Shown piece after piece: positions 32,802 through 43,687 of a stretch of 64,000 nucleotides of DNA. The notes beneath the pieces are model-generated. The model was not told where the DNA came from. It searched no databases and saw only the letters and a program-made list of their open reading frames with translations. How positions within the stretch are numbered: position 1 is the stretch's first letter; the number at the start of each line of letters is the position of its first letter. Source of the stretch: Persicaria tinctoria (lineage: Eukaryota > Streptophyta > Magnoliopsida > Caryophyllales > Polygonaceae); NCBI GenBank assembly GCA_037127255.1, contig JBANSL010000003.1:49880314-49944313 (forward strand), written 5' to 3'. The position numbers and the translations under genes were made by a program.

Positions 32802-34201
32802 TCAAGGCGAGGGTCCGTAGACAGGGCCCTCCAATAGGCCTCCATCTCGGAAGCGAGGGAAGTACGCCCATATCCAAGCCTTGACACAAAAAAGTATGTT
32901 GTTAGCATATAATTTAAATATTTGTAAACTAAAACTCTAATTCAACGGTCTCGTACCTGTAGGATCGGCGTGCAGCTGTCTATGCCCTTCGCACCTGAGC
33001 GGGTAGCCTCGCCTAGGCCCCTGTAGAGACATGCGAGGGCACCTGCAGCCCATGCAAGGGTGGCCGTCCGTGGGATGTCCCAAATGAGGCCGAATATCCT
33101 CCATGGGATCCGGATCTGTGACTTGTCCACAAACAAAGTCGCGGCGAGAGCGATGGCCATATAGGTCCTGTGCAGAAACAGACGCTGTGCAGGGTCATCC
33201 TCAGGTTTCCCCCCTCCCACATGCGTGCGCAGCCGAATCTGCTCAGGATCAGCCGCGTCCTCTGGGTCACTGGCGGGGGCGGGGTCGACGAGCGGCCCGT
33301 GTCTCTGCTACCACAGGGCAGTAAACCCAGTCACCGGAGGGCCGCCAACGTGTCTGTACGACTTCAGAGTCGCAGGGGTGAGCTGGTAGTACTCCGCGAT
33401 GGCGGGGACCAAACCGAACGCGAGCAGATGTGACGTGCAGGGCTGGCCATCAATCGAAAGTCCCATCAGACACGCAACATCGTGGAGCGTGATGGTCATC
33501 TCGCCCCATGGAAAGTGGAAGGAGATGGTCTCCGGGTGCCAATGCTCCAAAAAGGCCGTGCAGGTTAACTCGTCCACACACTGCCAGTGGAGGGACCTGA
33601 GATGGGGGATGCCGGATGGGAGCAGATCCTGCACCCAGGTCCCCGGGCCCTCAAATATGTAGGGCTCGAAAGGCAGCAAGTGAGTCGCCCGGTGGTGGAA
33701 CTTCAACAGCAGCAGCTCCACCGTAGGATCTCTCCACACCTGATACGCACGGTGATGCCTGTAAGACAGAAGCAGCTCTCCCGGCGGCAACAAAGGGTCG
33801 ACCTGCACAGCCGGTGCGGCAGCCTGCGCAGGGATGGGCTCGGGCTCTACTTGTGGGCCCCCCTGGCCCTGAGCCTGCCCCTCCTGACCGTCGTCAGCCT
33901 CCTCAACAACGTCAGGGATCACATCATCTGTAGAGCCCAAGGAGATCGCCGCTGGTGTGGCGGAGGTCGAAGGCTCGGGCTCGTGTGTGCCGGAAGTAGA
34001 AGCCTCTGGCGGCACGGCTGAAGCAGAAGTCTCCGGAACGGTTGAAGAAGATGCCTCCGGGATGGTGGGTGGAACACGAGTAGGAGGTCTACCCATGTCG
34101 GCCCGTTGCCCAGCGACTACGTCGGTGATGCAGCTACTCAAAACCTCAGGGGCTCTAAAGAAGGATGCAACCCCATCTTCGCATCGCGAGAAGGATCCCA
34201 A
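32802..34201 (-). pseudogene. Second PMD (MAIN-like) gene, on MULE-2
   Basis: Minus strand, with exons 34201-32957 and 32879-32802. The frame upstream of 34201 is interrupted and the start is uncertain. The first ~150 residues are Pro/Ser/Ala/Glu-rich. The PMD core follows (ALLERWHPET-like FLEHWHPETISFHFPW, then GEMTITLHDVACLMGL), a TAG at 33308-33310 breaks an otherwise open frame, and the continuation IALAATLFVD...LACLYRGLGEATR leads to a good donor. Exon 2 supplies AWIWAYFPRF, the PMD 'W-W-FP' motif, then stops early at 32802, so the usual C-terminal PMD part is missing. It differs strongly from the MULE-1 copy, so it was not duplicated within this locus. Confidence 0.72.
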
Positions 34202-34433
34202 CCTGGCATACCCGGCCAGAAGGTGTCATGCTCGTCGGCCGGGGGCGGGGGGGGGGGGGGTCCCCATCGACTGCTGGTACCGCTCTGCAGACGCGAGCAG
34301 ATCGTCGACTGTGGCTGTCGAACTGTCGGGTACCCGTCCTCTCTGGAATCTTGCTGACCGCTGCCCGGTCGGCGAACGTAACAGGCCGGAGGGTACCGTC
34401 CCCCCTCATGAGCCTCCCTGCCTGTTATTATGA

Positions 34434-35340
34434 AATGTATTTTATTATAATTTATTATATTATAATTTAATATAATTTAATATATTTTAATGATTTTATT
34501 TTCTTTCAATTTAAATTTATTTCTATGTATTTTATTATATTTTAATGTTTTTATTTTCTTTCAATTTCAATTTATTTTTATGTATTTTATTATAATTTAT
34601 TATATTTTAATGTTTTTATTTTCTTTAAATTTAAATTTATTTCTATATATTTTATTATATTTTATTAAATTTTAATGTTTTTATTGTCTTTCAATTAGAA
34701 TTTATTTTAATTTATTTTAATTTATTATAATTTATTTTATTAAATTTTAATATTTTTATTTTACAATATATTAATATCTTTTAATATATTGTAATAAGTT
34801 TTATTTCTATATAGTTTATTATATTTTATTATATTTTAATGTTTTTATTGTCTTTCAATTATAATTTATTTTATTATATTTTATTATATTTTAATGTTTT
34901 TATTGTCTTTCAATTAGAATTTATTTTAATTTATTATAATTTATTTTATTAAATTTTATTATTTTTATTTTACAATATATTTATATCTTTTAATATATTG
35001 TAATAAGTTTTATTTCTATATATTTTATTATATTTTATTATATTTTAATGTTTTTATTGTCTTTCAATTATAATTTATTTTAATTTATTTTATTAAATTT
35101 TAATATTTTTATTTTAATTTATTTTAATGTCTTTTAATATATTGTAATAAGTTTTAATATCTTGTAATATATATTAATCGGTTTTTTTGTTTTTCCATTA
35201 AAACTATCAAAATATATAAACTATATACTATCTTTCAAACTATATATTAAAACTATATAATCTATCAAATTATATAGTATCTATCAAACTATATACTAAA
35301 CTAATTATAATCTATCAAATTATATTATATATTAAAATCT
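34434..35340. repeat. AT-rich tandem array
   Basis: Nearly pure A/T, made of degenerate repeats built on TTTTAATGTTTTTATT and CTTTCAATT, in units of about 55-75 bases with a longer unit containing CTTTTAATATATTGTAATAAG. It lies upstream of the PMD-2 coding region and would fall in its intron or leader. Confidence 0.75.
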
Positions 35341-35401
35341 AAACTATAATATAAAACTATAAAAATAAATCAAACAAAATAAATAAATCAAAAAACATAC
35401 C

Positions 35402-35700
35402 GGTGGTGTCGGGACCGGCGAAACCTCAATAGTTTGCCGCTTCCGCGGCGGTTCTGCCTCCGTCGCCATCACCACCACCACCAGATGCTGCCGGCGATGC
35501 GTCTCCACCGCCACCACCGTCACCACCACCACCCTCCTCAACCTCCATGGGCGCCGCCCCACAACCACCCCCGGCCACCTGCTCCACCGCCCCTTCACCA
35601 ACCTCCTCAGCCACCACCACCTCCTCTCTCTCCGGCTCCATCTCTCTGTCTCGATCTCTTTCTCTTTCTCTCTCTCCGGTGACCTCTCTCTCTCCGGCAA
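35402..35700 (-). other. GC-rich segment, possible first exon of the MULE-2 PMD unit
   Basis: Minus-strand frames here end at a strong donor (CACCG|GTATGT at about 35402) and encode Glu/Arg/Gly-rich low-complexity sequence, ending PPRKRQTIEVSPV in one frame. It could be a leader exon spliced across the AT-rich array. No domain supports it. Confidence 0.3.
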
Positions 35701-35909
35701 TCCCTCTCTCTCGCTCTCGATTTCTCTTCGGCGACCTCTCTTTCTCTTTCTCTCTCGCTCTCGCTCTCGATAACTCTGACGAAGAAGGAACGAAGACGAA
35801 GAGGCACGTCCTCTTCGCCTTTTAGAAGACGGGCTTGCACGTCCTGCTTCGGGTGGCTCTCACCCTACTTGCACGTCCTTAAGGACGTGGGTATTTGCGG
35901 TGTATATAG

Positions 35910-36701
35910 CCGAAACGAATATAAAACAGCTATTATTGATAGAAGGTAGTAATGCACATGTACATACCTACCTAGAAGCTACTAATTTACTTCAGCAAGC
36001 AAGGACAATCTGGAAAGAGTACATGATGCTATCTGCACACAGATTTGACAGCAGTGAGAACAAATTAAGAAACCAAATATTAGGCTTGCACCTAGCAGGA
36101 AGTTCAGTGGTGATCAAGAAATCATATATGAACAAGTATGATATGAAAGCACATAAGCTGATGTTCCAATTCGAGCACTTAATAAGCGTACCAAACAAAC
36201 CTCCTGCACGGGCTATTGACTACATGATCCAATCCAAAGCCTGCATTATAGAACAGCTTCCATTGGCATTAGAAAATCAATTTTGATTACAAAAATTCCA
36301 AATCCAAATAAGTCCTTGGCAGATTAAACAAGCCCCAGCTTAAGAAAGCATTTATAAAGCTGCAAGTCAAAGACATGTTGCAATACTGTTGTTGGGACAT
36401 GATAGTCTGTAGACAAGCATTCCACACTTTGCATACAAGTACAGAACGCTGGTTGTTTCTTTGCACCTAAATAGATAGCTCGTAGCTATCCTATCTTATC
36501 ACCTACTGTAGTACATATTCAAACAGCATCTGCATGTGCTTGGTACATTCAACGACATTCATGCCAGCACTTGAATAACTGTTTCACTTTTGAATGTCTA
36601 ATCACATCAATCGCCTCGAGTTTCACTTCCATCATACACAAGAAAATTATTCGAATACTGTATTAGGTTAAATTCAGCCAAAATCTCGAAACAAATATAT
36701 A
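35910..36701. other. Unique-looking intergenic sequence
   Basis: Between MULE-2 and the Pack-type element. A plus-strand ORF (35900-36286, 128 codons) has no recognisable domain and may be chance. Otherwise nothing seen. Confidence 0.35.
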
Positions 36702-36868
36702 TAGGGGAGGGTTCAGGTGAGAACACCCGATCCGGTGACAATGAAAGAAACGATTTGATTGGCTAAAAAGGAACTAATTTTTAATTAAAAAACGCCTCAC
36801 GCGCTTAAAACTCCACTCTCTCTCAAATCCCCATCTGTTAACCTTCCTCCTCTATACCTACCTCCTCC

Positions 36869-37140
36869 ATGGCAGCCGCCTCTTCTATCCCTCCGACTCG
36901 CGCTCTCCTCTCACAAGGCGGCCGTCGTTCTCCTTCGTCTCTCTCAGATCTCGCGCTCCGCTCTTGCTCCCACAGCCAAGCACCGCCCGAGCGGTCGAGG
37001 ACACCGGTGCGATTATCGACGGCAAGGCAATCGCCAGAGCCATTCGATCCGAAATCGCCAGGGCCACCCTTCCTTCCAAGCCCCTCTCCAATGGAGCAGA
37101 GATCCGAACCATTCTGGAATGGCTCACCGGAAAGGACTTG
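36869..37140 (+). pseudogene. Captured 5' fragment of a plastid-type FolD (methylenetetrahydrofolate dehydrogenase/cyclohydrolase) gene
   Basis: It starts with ATG and a Ser/Arg-rich transit-peptide-like stretch (MAAASSIPPTRALLSQGG). A frame change then leads into IIDGKAIARAIRSEIA, which matches the beginning of the FolD catalytic domain (IDGKAVAKKIRDEI in plant FolD4-type proteins). The match ends after about 20 residues, so only the first exon was captured. The enzyme normally oxidises 5,10-methylene-THF; this fragment cannot. The intact parent should be elsewhere in the genome. Confidence 0.62.
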
Positions 37141-37150
37141 TGGGTAGTAC

Positions 37151-38802
37151 TAGACATGGCCACGGGTCACGGGTCGGGCGGGTCGACCCGTGACCCGCCG
37201 GGTTGGTGACCCGCCGGGTTGGTGACCCGCCGGGTCAATGACCCGTCGGGTTAGGGTCCACGGGTCCAAGGGTCAGCTCGGGTTGAGGGTCAGGGTTAGG
37301 GTCGGGAAAAAGATAACCCGTGACCCGGCGGGTCCGACCCGGTTCGACCCGCCGGGTCAACCCGCCATTTAAAATTATTATTTTTTTGAAAAAATTTATT
37401 TTTAATAAAATAAATTTATAATTATTATGTGAATTATATAAATTATTATTAGAATAATTCATAATATTACATAATGTAATATGCAATGGCAATGTGAGAC
37501 TTAACACCCCATGCTTCTCCTTTTATAGACTTAGCACCCCCTTTTCCTCTAGTTTTCAATGTGGGACAAGAACAAGGGTAAAAATTAGAAACTACACCAT
37601 GTCTTCAATCTCTACCATTCGGTTTTTAATGTCAATCCATACTTATAAATCATTCTATATCATTCTATATGATAATAAGTTAGGAGTCTTTATGATATAA
37701 TTTCAAATAATACAAATCTTGTTATTGATAAAGCCGTTACACTTGTATAGTATCCTTAATGTCGAGTTTTCGTTTATTTTCAAAATGATATAGAACTTCG
37801 GATTTTCAAACACAAGAATGAAATATAATATTGACAATACTTTTTCAATGTGTCTTTTCAAGTACATCATAACAAGCAACCCAAGTATGTAATTCTAATA
37901 ACATCATCATTAAGTGTATACACAACATGTGGCTAATTCAACTTTAAACGAGAAAGTTTAACATATCTATATGAAGAAGATCCTAGATTTGAAATCATTG
38001 ATCAAGAAATTAACATAATAATGCAAGTAAAATAAAATACTTATGATTGATTAATGGATCAACACAACTATCAATTAAGTTAAATAGAAAGATTAATCCA
38101 ACATAACTTGATATATTGTATCATGATGTTTCATCACCATGTGTTATTCATTTCATTAAATCTTAAGAGGTAAACACTTTAATTATATTATTATATGTTA
38201 CATCATATAATCCAAATACTTAAATTACATTATATTCCACCATATAATCCAAAGACTTTAATTACATTACATTTTACATCATATACTTAAATATCAATTT
38301 TCTCACATTTTCTTTCATATCTCATATTTCTGTCCCACATCGAAAGTGGGCTAATTACCTCTATTTTCTCTATATATAGATCCTCATACTCTACTTGTCA
38401 TTCCCACAATCCAACCTTTTCTTTCCCACATCTAAAGTGTGATGAAATAATGGGAGTGGAATGAAGATATCTATATATATCTTTCCACCCACCATGTTTT
38501 GTCAACCTTAAATCTTTCCATTTCGAAAGTGTGGTGAAAGACTAGTTGAGTTTTATTTTGGGTTTAAAACATTTTTTTTTTTAAAAAAAATGGTTGACCC
38601 GACGGGTCGACCCGCAAAACACGTTGGGTACCCGATTTGGTGCCACGTGGCCGACCCGGCAGTCCGACCCGCCGACCCGTCGACCCGCCGGGTCAATCAA
38701 CCCGCCGACCCGTCCCAATCTCGGGTCAGGGTTAGGGTCGACCACCCCGGGTTGTTGACCCGGCGGGTCCGACCCGCCGGGTCGACGGGTCGGAGGTGTC
38801 TA
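37151..38802. mobile_element. Non-autonomous hAT with exact 8-bp target duplication
   Basis: The duplication GGTAGTAC is present at 37143-37150 and again at 38803-38810. The ends are TAGACATGGCC and, opposite strand, TAGACACCTCC. The subterminal regions hold tandem copies of GACCCGCCGGGTTGGT-type words (37180-37260 and 38590-38800), likely transposase-binding repeats. The interior is AT-rich and non-coding. Confidence 0.85.
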
Positions 38803-38810
38803 GGTAGTAC

Positions 38811-39549
38811 CCATAGGTCCTAGTTCGAACCCCGGAATGACTGCTCTTTATTTACCTATTCAAGGAGCAGAGATCCGGTAAATTGAGTTGTTGCGATGAT
38901 TCCAAACTCCTATCCTCCCGGTCACGATCTCTGCTCCAATCCTCCCGGAGTACACAACGGCACAGACACTCGCATCGCTCCAGATCCTCGTCGTCGTCTC
39001 ATCTCCACTACCACCGCCATCCCTGAGGATCTTCGACCAGCCCTGTATGTTGACACGCATCGAGGACATCGCCGAAGATTAGGCCTAATCCCGGAAACCG
39101 ACTGCGTTTTGTGGGCGGATGGATCTCGGAGCTTGGGCTAGTCAGTTGATTCCAAACTCAATTGATCCAGTTGATTCCGTTGCATATGCCTTTGAATGGT
39201 AACGGGAAGTTCATCCAAACTCAATTGATTCTCGTGGCCTATGAATCGTATCATTGTTCAGTGTTCTTGGTGGATAATGCTGGTTTTGATTACCAATACA
39301 ATTTAAGAAGTTTCAATTTCAAGAGTTATGAGCCTGGGTGATTCTTATTTTTGAATTTTGTACACTTCATGAGTTTAGCAGAAGGAATTAAAGAAAGTTA
39401 AGATAGGAATGAAGAAGGTTTTTGAAGTTACTGATGCTGCACTTCAAGATTCTTGCTATAGGTTCTCTATTATACACAAGTTATTCTTAAATTTGTATCA
39501 TTTTTCATAAATAGTTGTAGCTATTTACAAATGAAATGACTAATTAGTA
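38811..39549. other. Interior of the Pack-type element
   Basis: GC-rich to about 39150 and possibly more captured exon sequence, since a plus-strand frame at 38896-39141 is open, but with no family match. AT-rich afterwards. Confidence 0.35.
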
Positions 39550-41200
39550 TAAATAAAGAATGGTTCGGTGACCGAATAGATTGTGGTATAGTGGCTCAAT
39601 AGAGGGTGGTTTAGTGACCGAATAGATTGTGGTTTAGTGACCGAATAGAGAGTGGTTCATTTACCGAATAGAGAGTGGTTCAACGACCGAATAGAGAGTG
39701 GTTCATTGACCGATTAGAGAGTGGTTTAGTGACCGAATATAGTGTGATTCGGAGACCAAATAGAGTGTGGTTCAGTGACCAAATAGGCTCATGAACCACT
39801 TCTTATAGGCCCATTAACCACTTCTTTATAACTTCATGAACCACTTCTTAATAACTTGACGAACCACTTTTTTATAGCTTGATAAACCACTTCTTGATAG
39901 ATTGATGAACCACTTCATCATAACTTCTTTATAGCTTGACGAACCACTTCTTGACAACTTGATGAACCACTTCTTATAGGCCCATGAATCACTTCTTTAT
40001 AGCTTTATGAACCACTTCTTAATAGCTTTATGAACCACTTCTTAATAGTTTCATGAACCACTTCTTAATAACTTGACGAACCACTTCTTTATAACTTGAT
40101 GAACCACTTCTTGATATCCTAATGAATCACTTCTTCATAAATTCTTTATAACTTGACGAACCACTTCTTGATAACTTGATGAACCACTTCTTATAGGCCC
40201 ATGAACTACTTCTTTATAGCTTTATGAACCTTTTCATGATAGCTTCATGAAACACTTCTTTATAGCTTGATTAACCACTTCTTGATAACTTGATGAAACA
40301 CTTCTTATAGGCCCGTGAACAACTTCTATATAGCTTGATGAAACACTTCTTGATAACTTGATGAACCACTTCTTCATAACTTCTTTATAGCTTAATGAAC
40401 CACTTCTTGATAACTTGATGAACCACTTCTTATAGGCCCATGAACCACTTCTTTATAGCTTGATGAACCACTTCTTGATAACATTAATGAACAACTTCTT
40501 GATAACTTGATAAACCACTGCTTATAGGCATATCAATCTTTTCTTTATAGCTTAACGAACCACTTCTTGATAAATTGATGAAACACTTCTTTATAGCTTC
40601 ATGAACCACTTCTTTATAGCTTGATGAACCACTTCTTGATAACATGATGAGCCACTTCTTATAGGCCCGTGAATCACTTCTTTATAGCTTGATGAACCAC
40701 TTCTTGATAACTTAATGAACCACTTTTTTATAGCATCATGAAGCACTTCTTTATAGCGTGATGAACCACTTCTTGATAACTTGATTAACCACTTCTTATA
40801 GGGCCATGAACCACTTCTTTATAGCTTGATGAACCACTTCTTGATAAGTTGATGAACCACTTCTTTATAGCTTAATGAACCACATCTTTATAGTTTGATG
40901 AACCACTTCTTAATAACTTGACGAACCACCTCTTTATAGCTTCATGAACCACTTCTTTATAGCTTGATGAACAACTTCTTGATAACTTGATGAACCACTT
41001 CTAAATAGGTTGGTTCAGTGACTAAATTGAGGTTTGTTTTCAGTGACTAAATAAAGATTGGTTCAGTGACTAAATAGGTTGGTTTAGTGACTAAATAGAG
41101 GTTGATTCAGTGACTAAATAGAGGTTGGTTCAGTGACTAAATAGAGGTTGGTTTAGTGACTAAATAGAGGTTGGTTCAATGACTAAATAGAGGTGGTCTT
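39550..41200. repeat. GAACCACTTC minisatellite with orientation switches
   Basis: Three blocks: GTGGTTCAGTGACCGAATAGA units (39560-39780), then inverted-sense GATGAACCACTTCTTTATAGC units of ~22-24 bases (about 39785-41005), then GGTTGGTTCAGTGACTAAATAG units (41010-41190). The centre reads the complementary phrase GAACCAC of the flanks. Confidence 0.88.
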
Positions 41201-41591
41201 ATGTGTAATTTTAAAATTTATATGAAAATATTTTAATTATAATTAAAAATGTGTATATTAGGTGGTAATTAAATGTGAGACAAAAAGCAATAAATACAAA
41301 TAGATGCATTAAAAGGAAAGGTAATTCACTGCGAAACCAAAAGTAATAAATATAAATGGATGCATTAATAATAGTTAAGAAAGGTTCACCCATTCGGAAC
41401 ATCTATTTTTATTACAGACCACAGTTTGGAGCGCGTAGTGTGCAACTCATCCTCAACATGCAAACGCGAGAACGGGATGCGATGAGCGCGCGCCCCCATA
41501 CACGTGGACCACTTAGATTTATTTTTTAATACACGTGGACCAATAAGAATGTTTCTTTCGTTCTCACCAGTAGAGGTGTTCTCACCCGAAC

Positions 41592-41593
41592 CC

Positions 41594-41668
<75 letters not shown>
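41592..41668. repeat. (TA)n microsatellite
   Basis: A long TA run immediately right of the Pack-type element, matching its left TA context. Confidence 0.9.
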
Positions 41669-41673
<5 letters not shown>

Positions 41674-41834
41674 GGGCCTTCTTATTGTTGTCCAATAAGT
41701 AGTAAATTTGTACGCCCAAACCTTACACACAGAAAATTACAATTACGCCCATATTGGTTGTTGGAAGAATTCAAGTGCAAATCCACAAGGGCACAAACTC
41801 ATATATGTTAAACAACTAATTATGAGCAAAGGTT

Positions 41835-42015
41835 AAGGGTCGACCCGGACCCGACGGGTTTTGACCCGGTGGGAAGCCGAAGGGTCGATGAACCAGCGGG
41901 TTAGGATCGACAAGGGTCACGGTGTAGGCGGGTTAAGAGTTAGAGTTATGGCGGTACTGATTTTGACCCGTGGACCCAAAGGGTCGACCCACCGAGTCAA
42001 CCCGCCAGGTCATCG
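41835..42015. mobile_element. Fragment of a GGGTCGACCCG-type hAT end
   Basis: GGGTCGACCCG, GACGGGTTTTGACCC and similar words match the subterminal repeats of the hAT at 37151-38802. It is truncated where element B begins. Confidence 0.5.
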
Positions 42016-42019
42016 GTAG

Positions 42020-42819
42020 TTAGGATCAATCCACGAGGAAGCGTGTCAGCGCCCGTCTTTTCAGGTCCAGATCTCAGCACAAATCGACCAGGAGAGCGCT
42101 CGATATCGACCTTACAACTCGATATCGACAACACTGTCGACAGAAACTGTAAAACGCAGAAACAAGCAAAACAGAACATAAAACTCAAACTGGTCGATAT
42201 CGACCTACCTACTCGATATCGACCAAAAATCTTGACCAACAGTTGCTCAATTTCGACTTCTCACAAAAACCAAAGATCTCACCTTTTCGCAATTCAGAAC
42301 ATGAAATTCGATGAAATAAATCAATAAACTAAAGACTTCCAAGATCAGGGTATCAAAATCACAACGATAACCATGCAAAATAACACATAAAGGCATAAAA
42401 GATCATGCTTTTCATCAAATAACTTTCTTTATTAATAAATAGGAAGATAGAGGCTTTCGCATAAACCCTAATTGTTACTAACCCTTTTTCACATAATTAA
42501 TCCAAGTTGCATTAAGATCACTTTCGCTTCAATAACACAAAAAAGGATCACCTTCAACTTTCGAAAAAGCATCATGCTCACAGGGATAGAAGACGAAATG
42601 CATCCAAAGATTGTACCTTTATCGCATCACCTCACATGGCTATCGTCGGGCTCACCCCGACCCTAGAAGTTGGGTGACTACTTGCTCTTCATCATGAATA
42701 AACTCATCAAAGATTTCAAGAAAATAAATTGCATTAATAAACTAAAAGAAAGATTACAACCAATCGAATCCACATCGTCTCTCGACTCTCTTTCTCCACT
42801 CGGCCACAATGCTTTCTCT

Positions 42820-42856
<37 letters not shown>

Positions 42857-43687
42857 TGGCTTGGCTTGGATTGATTGAATTGAATAAAATCTAGACCCCT
42901 AAAGCCTTATTTATAGTATTCATTCCATAGCTAATCTAGGAAAGAATAATCTATCTATATCTAAATTTATATATCTCAAGCTTAATGATTAAATTTGGAA
43001 AATAAAACAATTAAATATAAAATGAAACTATATCTAAACTGGATAAATCCTCATGGACTTGATAAATCTTCTGTTGAGTTGATAGAATATCTCTTGCTTC
43101 ATGTGGAAGAAACCCAGCTCAGCACTCGGACTCGGACTCGCTCAAAATCGGCCTCTGTAGGTTGGTCGATATCGACAAAGTTTGGTTGATATCGAGATAT
43201 CTTCTCGGATTCTTATCCTGACACTCGATATTGGCTCCTAGGAGGAATTTTGACCAAAATCAGGTCGATATCGACCAAGTCTGGTCGATATCGACCACTT
43301 TTTCAGTTCTCAGCATTATGCTTCGTCTTGTAACTTACTTTCCCGAGTCCTCGTTTGCCCGATTGACGCATATGAGTATGCGTTGGAAATCTCTTTTTGA
43401 GGGTTACAACTCTCACGAAGACATCAAAGCTTGATTCGGAATGATAGATGGTGAAAAATGGCGTTTTCTCCAGCTGCACCATGCTTAGCTTCTTCATGAT
43501 TTTCCTCTAAGCTCCAAAGTGCGTCCGATATCTGCGAAATATAAAAAAAACTTGTGTAGATCTTCATATATTGCAAATAAACATAAACTACACAAATTCT
43601 GTATTATTCTAGCCCAAATGTATGAAATGCATGCAGAAATCGATATAGAAGTTAAGGTAAAATATGGCAAATTAGGCTCACAACAAA
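42020..43687 (-). repeat. Left LTR of element B (end-truncated)
   Basis: Minus-strand start TGTTGTGAGCC at 43687. TATA box as TATAAATA at 42908-42915, conserved LTR block at about 42590-42690, and TCGATATCGA motifs near both ends. A (CT)n run lies at 42817-42853. Confidence 0.75.

Larger units (their letters stand above)
28884..35909 (-). mobile_element. Mutator-like element MULE-2 with transposase-OTU and PMD genes
   Basis: Short TIRs CTATATACACCGCAAAT (28884-28900 and reversed at 35893-35909) are followed inward by palindromes built on GCACGTCCTTAAGGACGTGC. Inside, both on the minus strand, are a decayed MULE transposase fused to an OTU protease domain (29335-31900) and a PMD gene (32802-34201). 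A central palindrome pair at 32190-32304 separates them. No clear 9-bp target duplication is visible. It is not closely related to MULE-1: the TIRs and palindromes differ and the transposase is of another subgroup. Confidence 0.72.
36702..41595. mobile_element. Pack-type TIR element with captured FolD fragment (TIR-2)
   Basis: The left end TAGGGGAGGGTTCAGGTGAG and the right end, reverse-complemented TAGGGTTCGGGTGAG, share GGTTCrGGTGAGAACACC. Both ends sit in TA runs (a long (TA)n follows at 41592). Contents in order: the 5' end of a FolD-like gene, a nested non-autonomous hAT, a GC-rich segment, a 1.6-kb minisatellite and an AT-rich stretch. No transposase is present, so it is non-autonomous. 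The ends resemble those of the element at 10343-17352. Confidence 0.65.

Noticed and set aside
32742..32880. Alternative last exon of PMD-2 reading LGYGRTSLASEMEAYW
   Set aside because: The AWIWAYFPRF frame at the same splice site matches the PMD pattern seen in MULE-1, so the other frame is probably coincidental.
34240..34262. Long G run near the start of PMD-2
   Set aside because: A homopolymer (possible assembly error) with no function I can argue. It may affect the frame at the gene start.
35900..36286. 128-codon ORF right of MULE-2
   Set aside because: Starts inside the MULE terminal repeat and shows no recognisable domain, so I did not call it a gene.
39550..41200. CRISPR-like array
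   Set aside because: Degenerate units of ~22 bases without distinct spacers, in a plant transposon context. It is a minisatellite.
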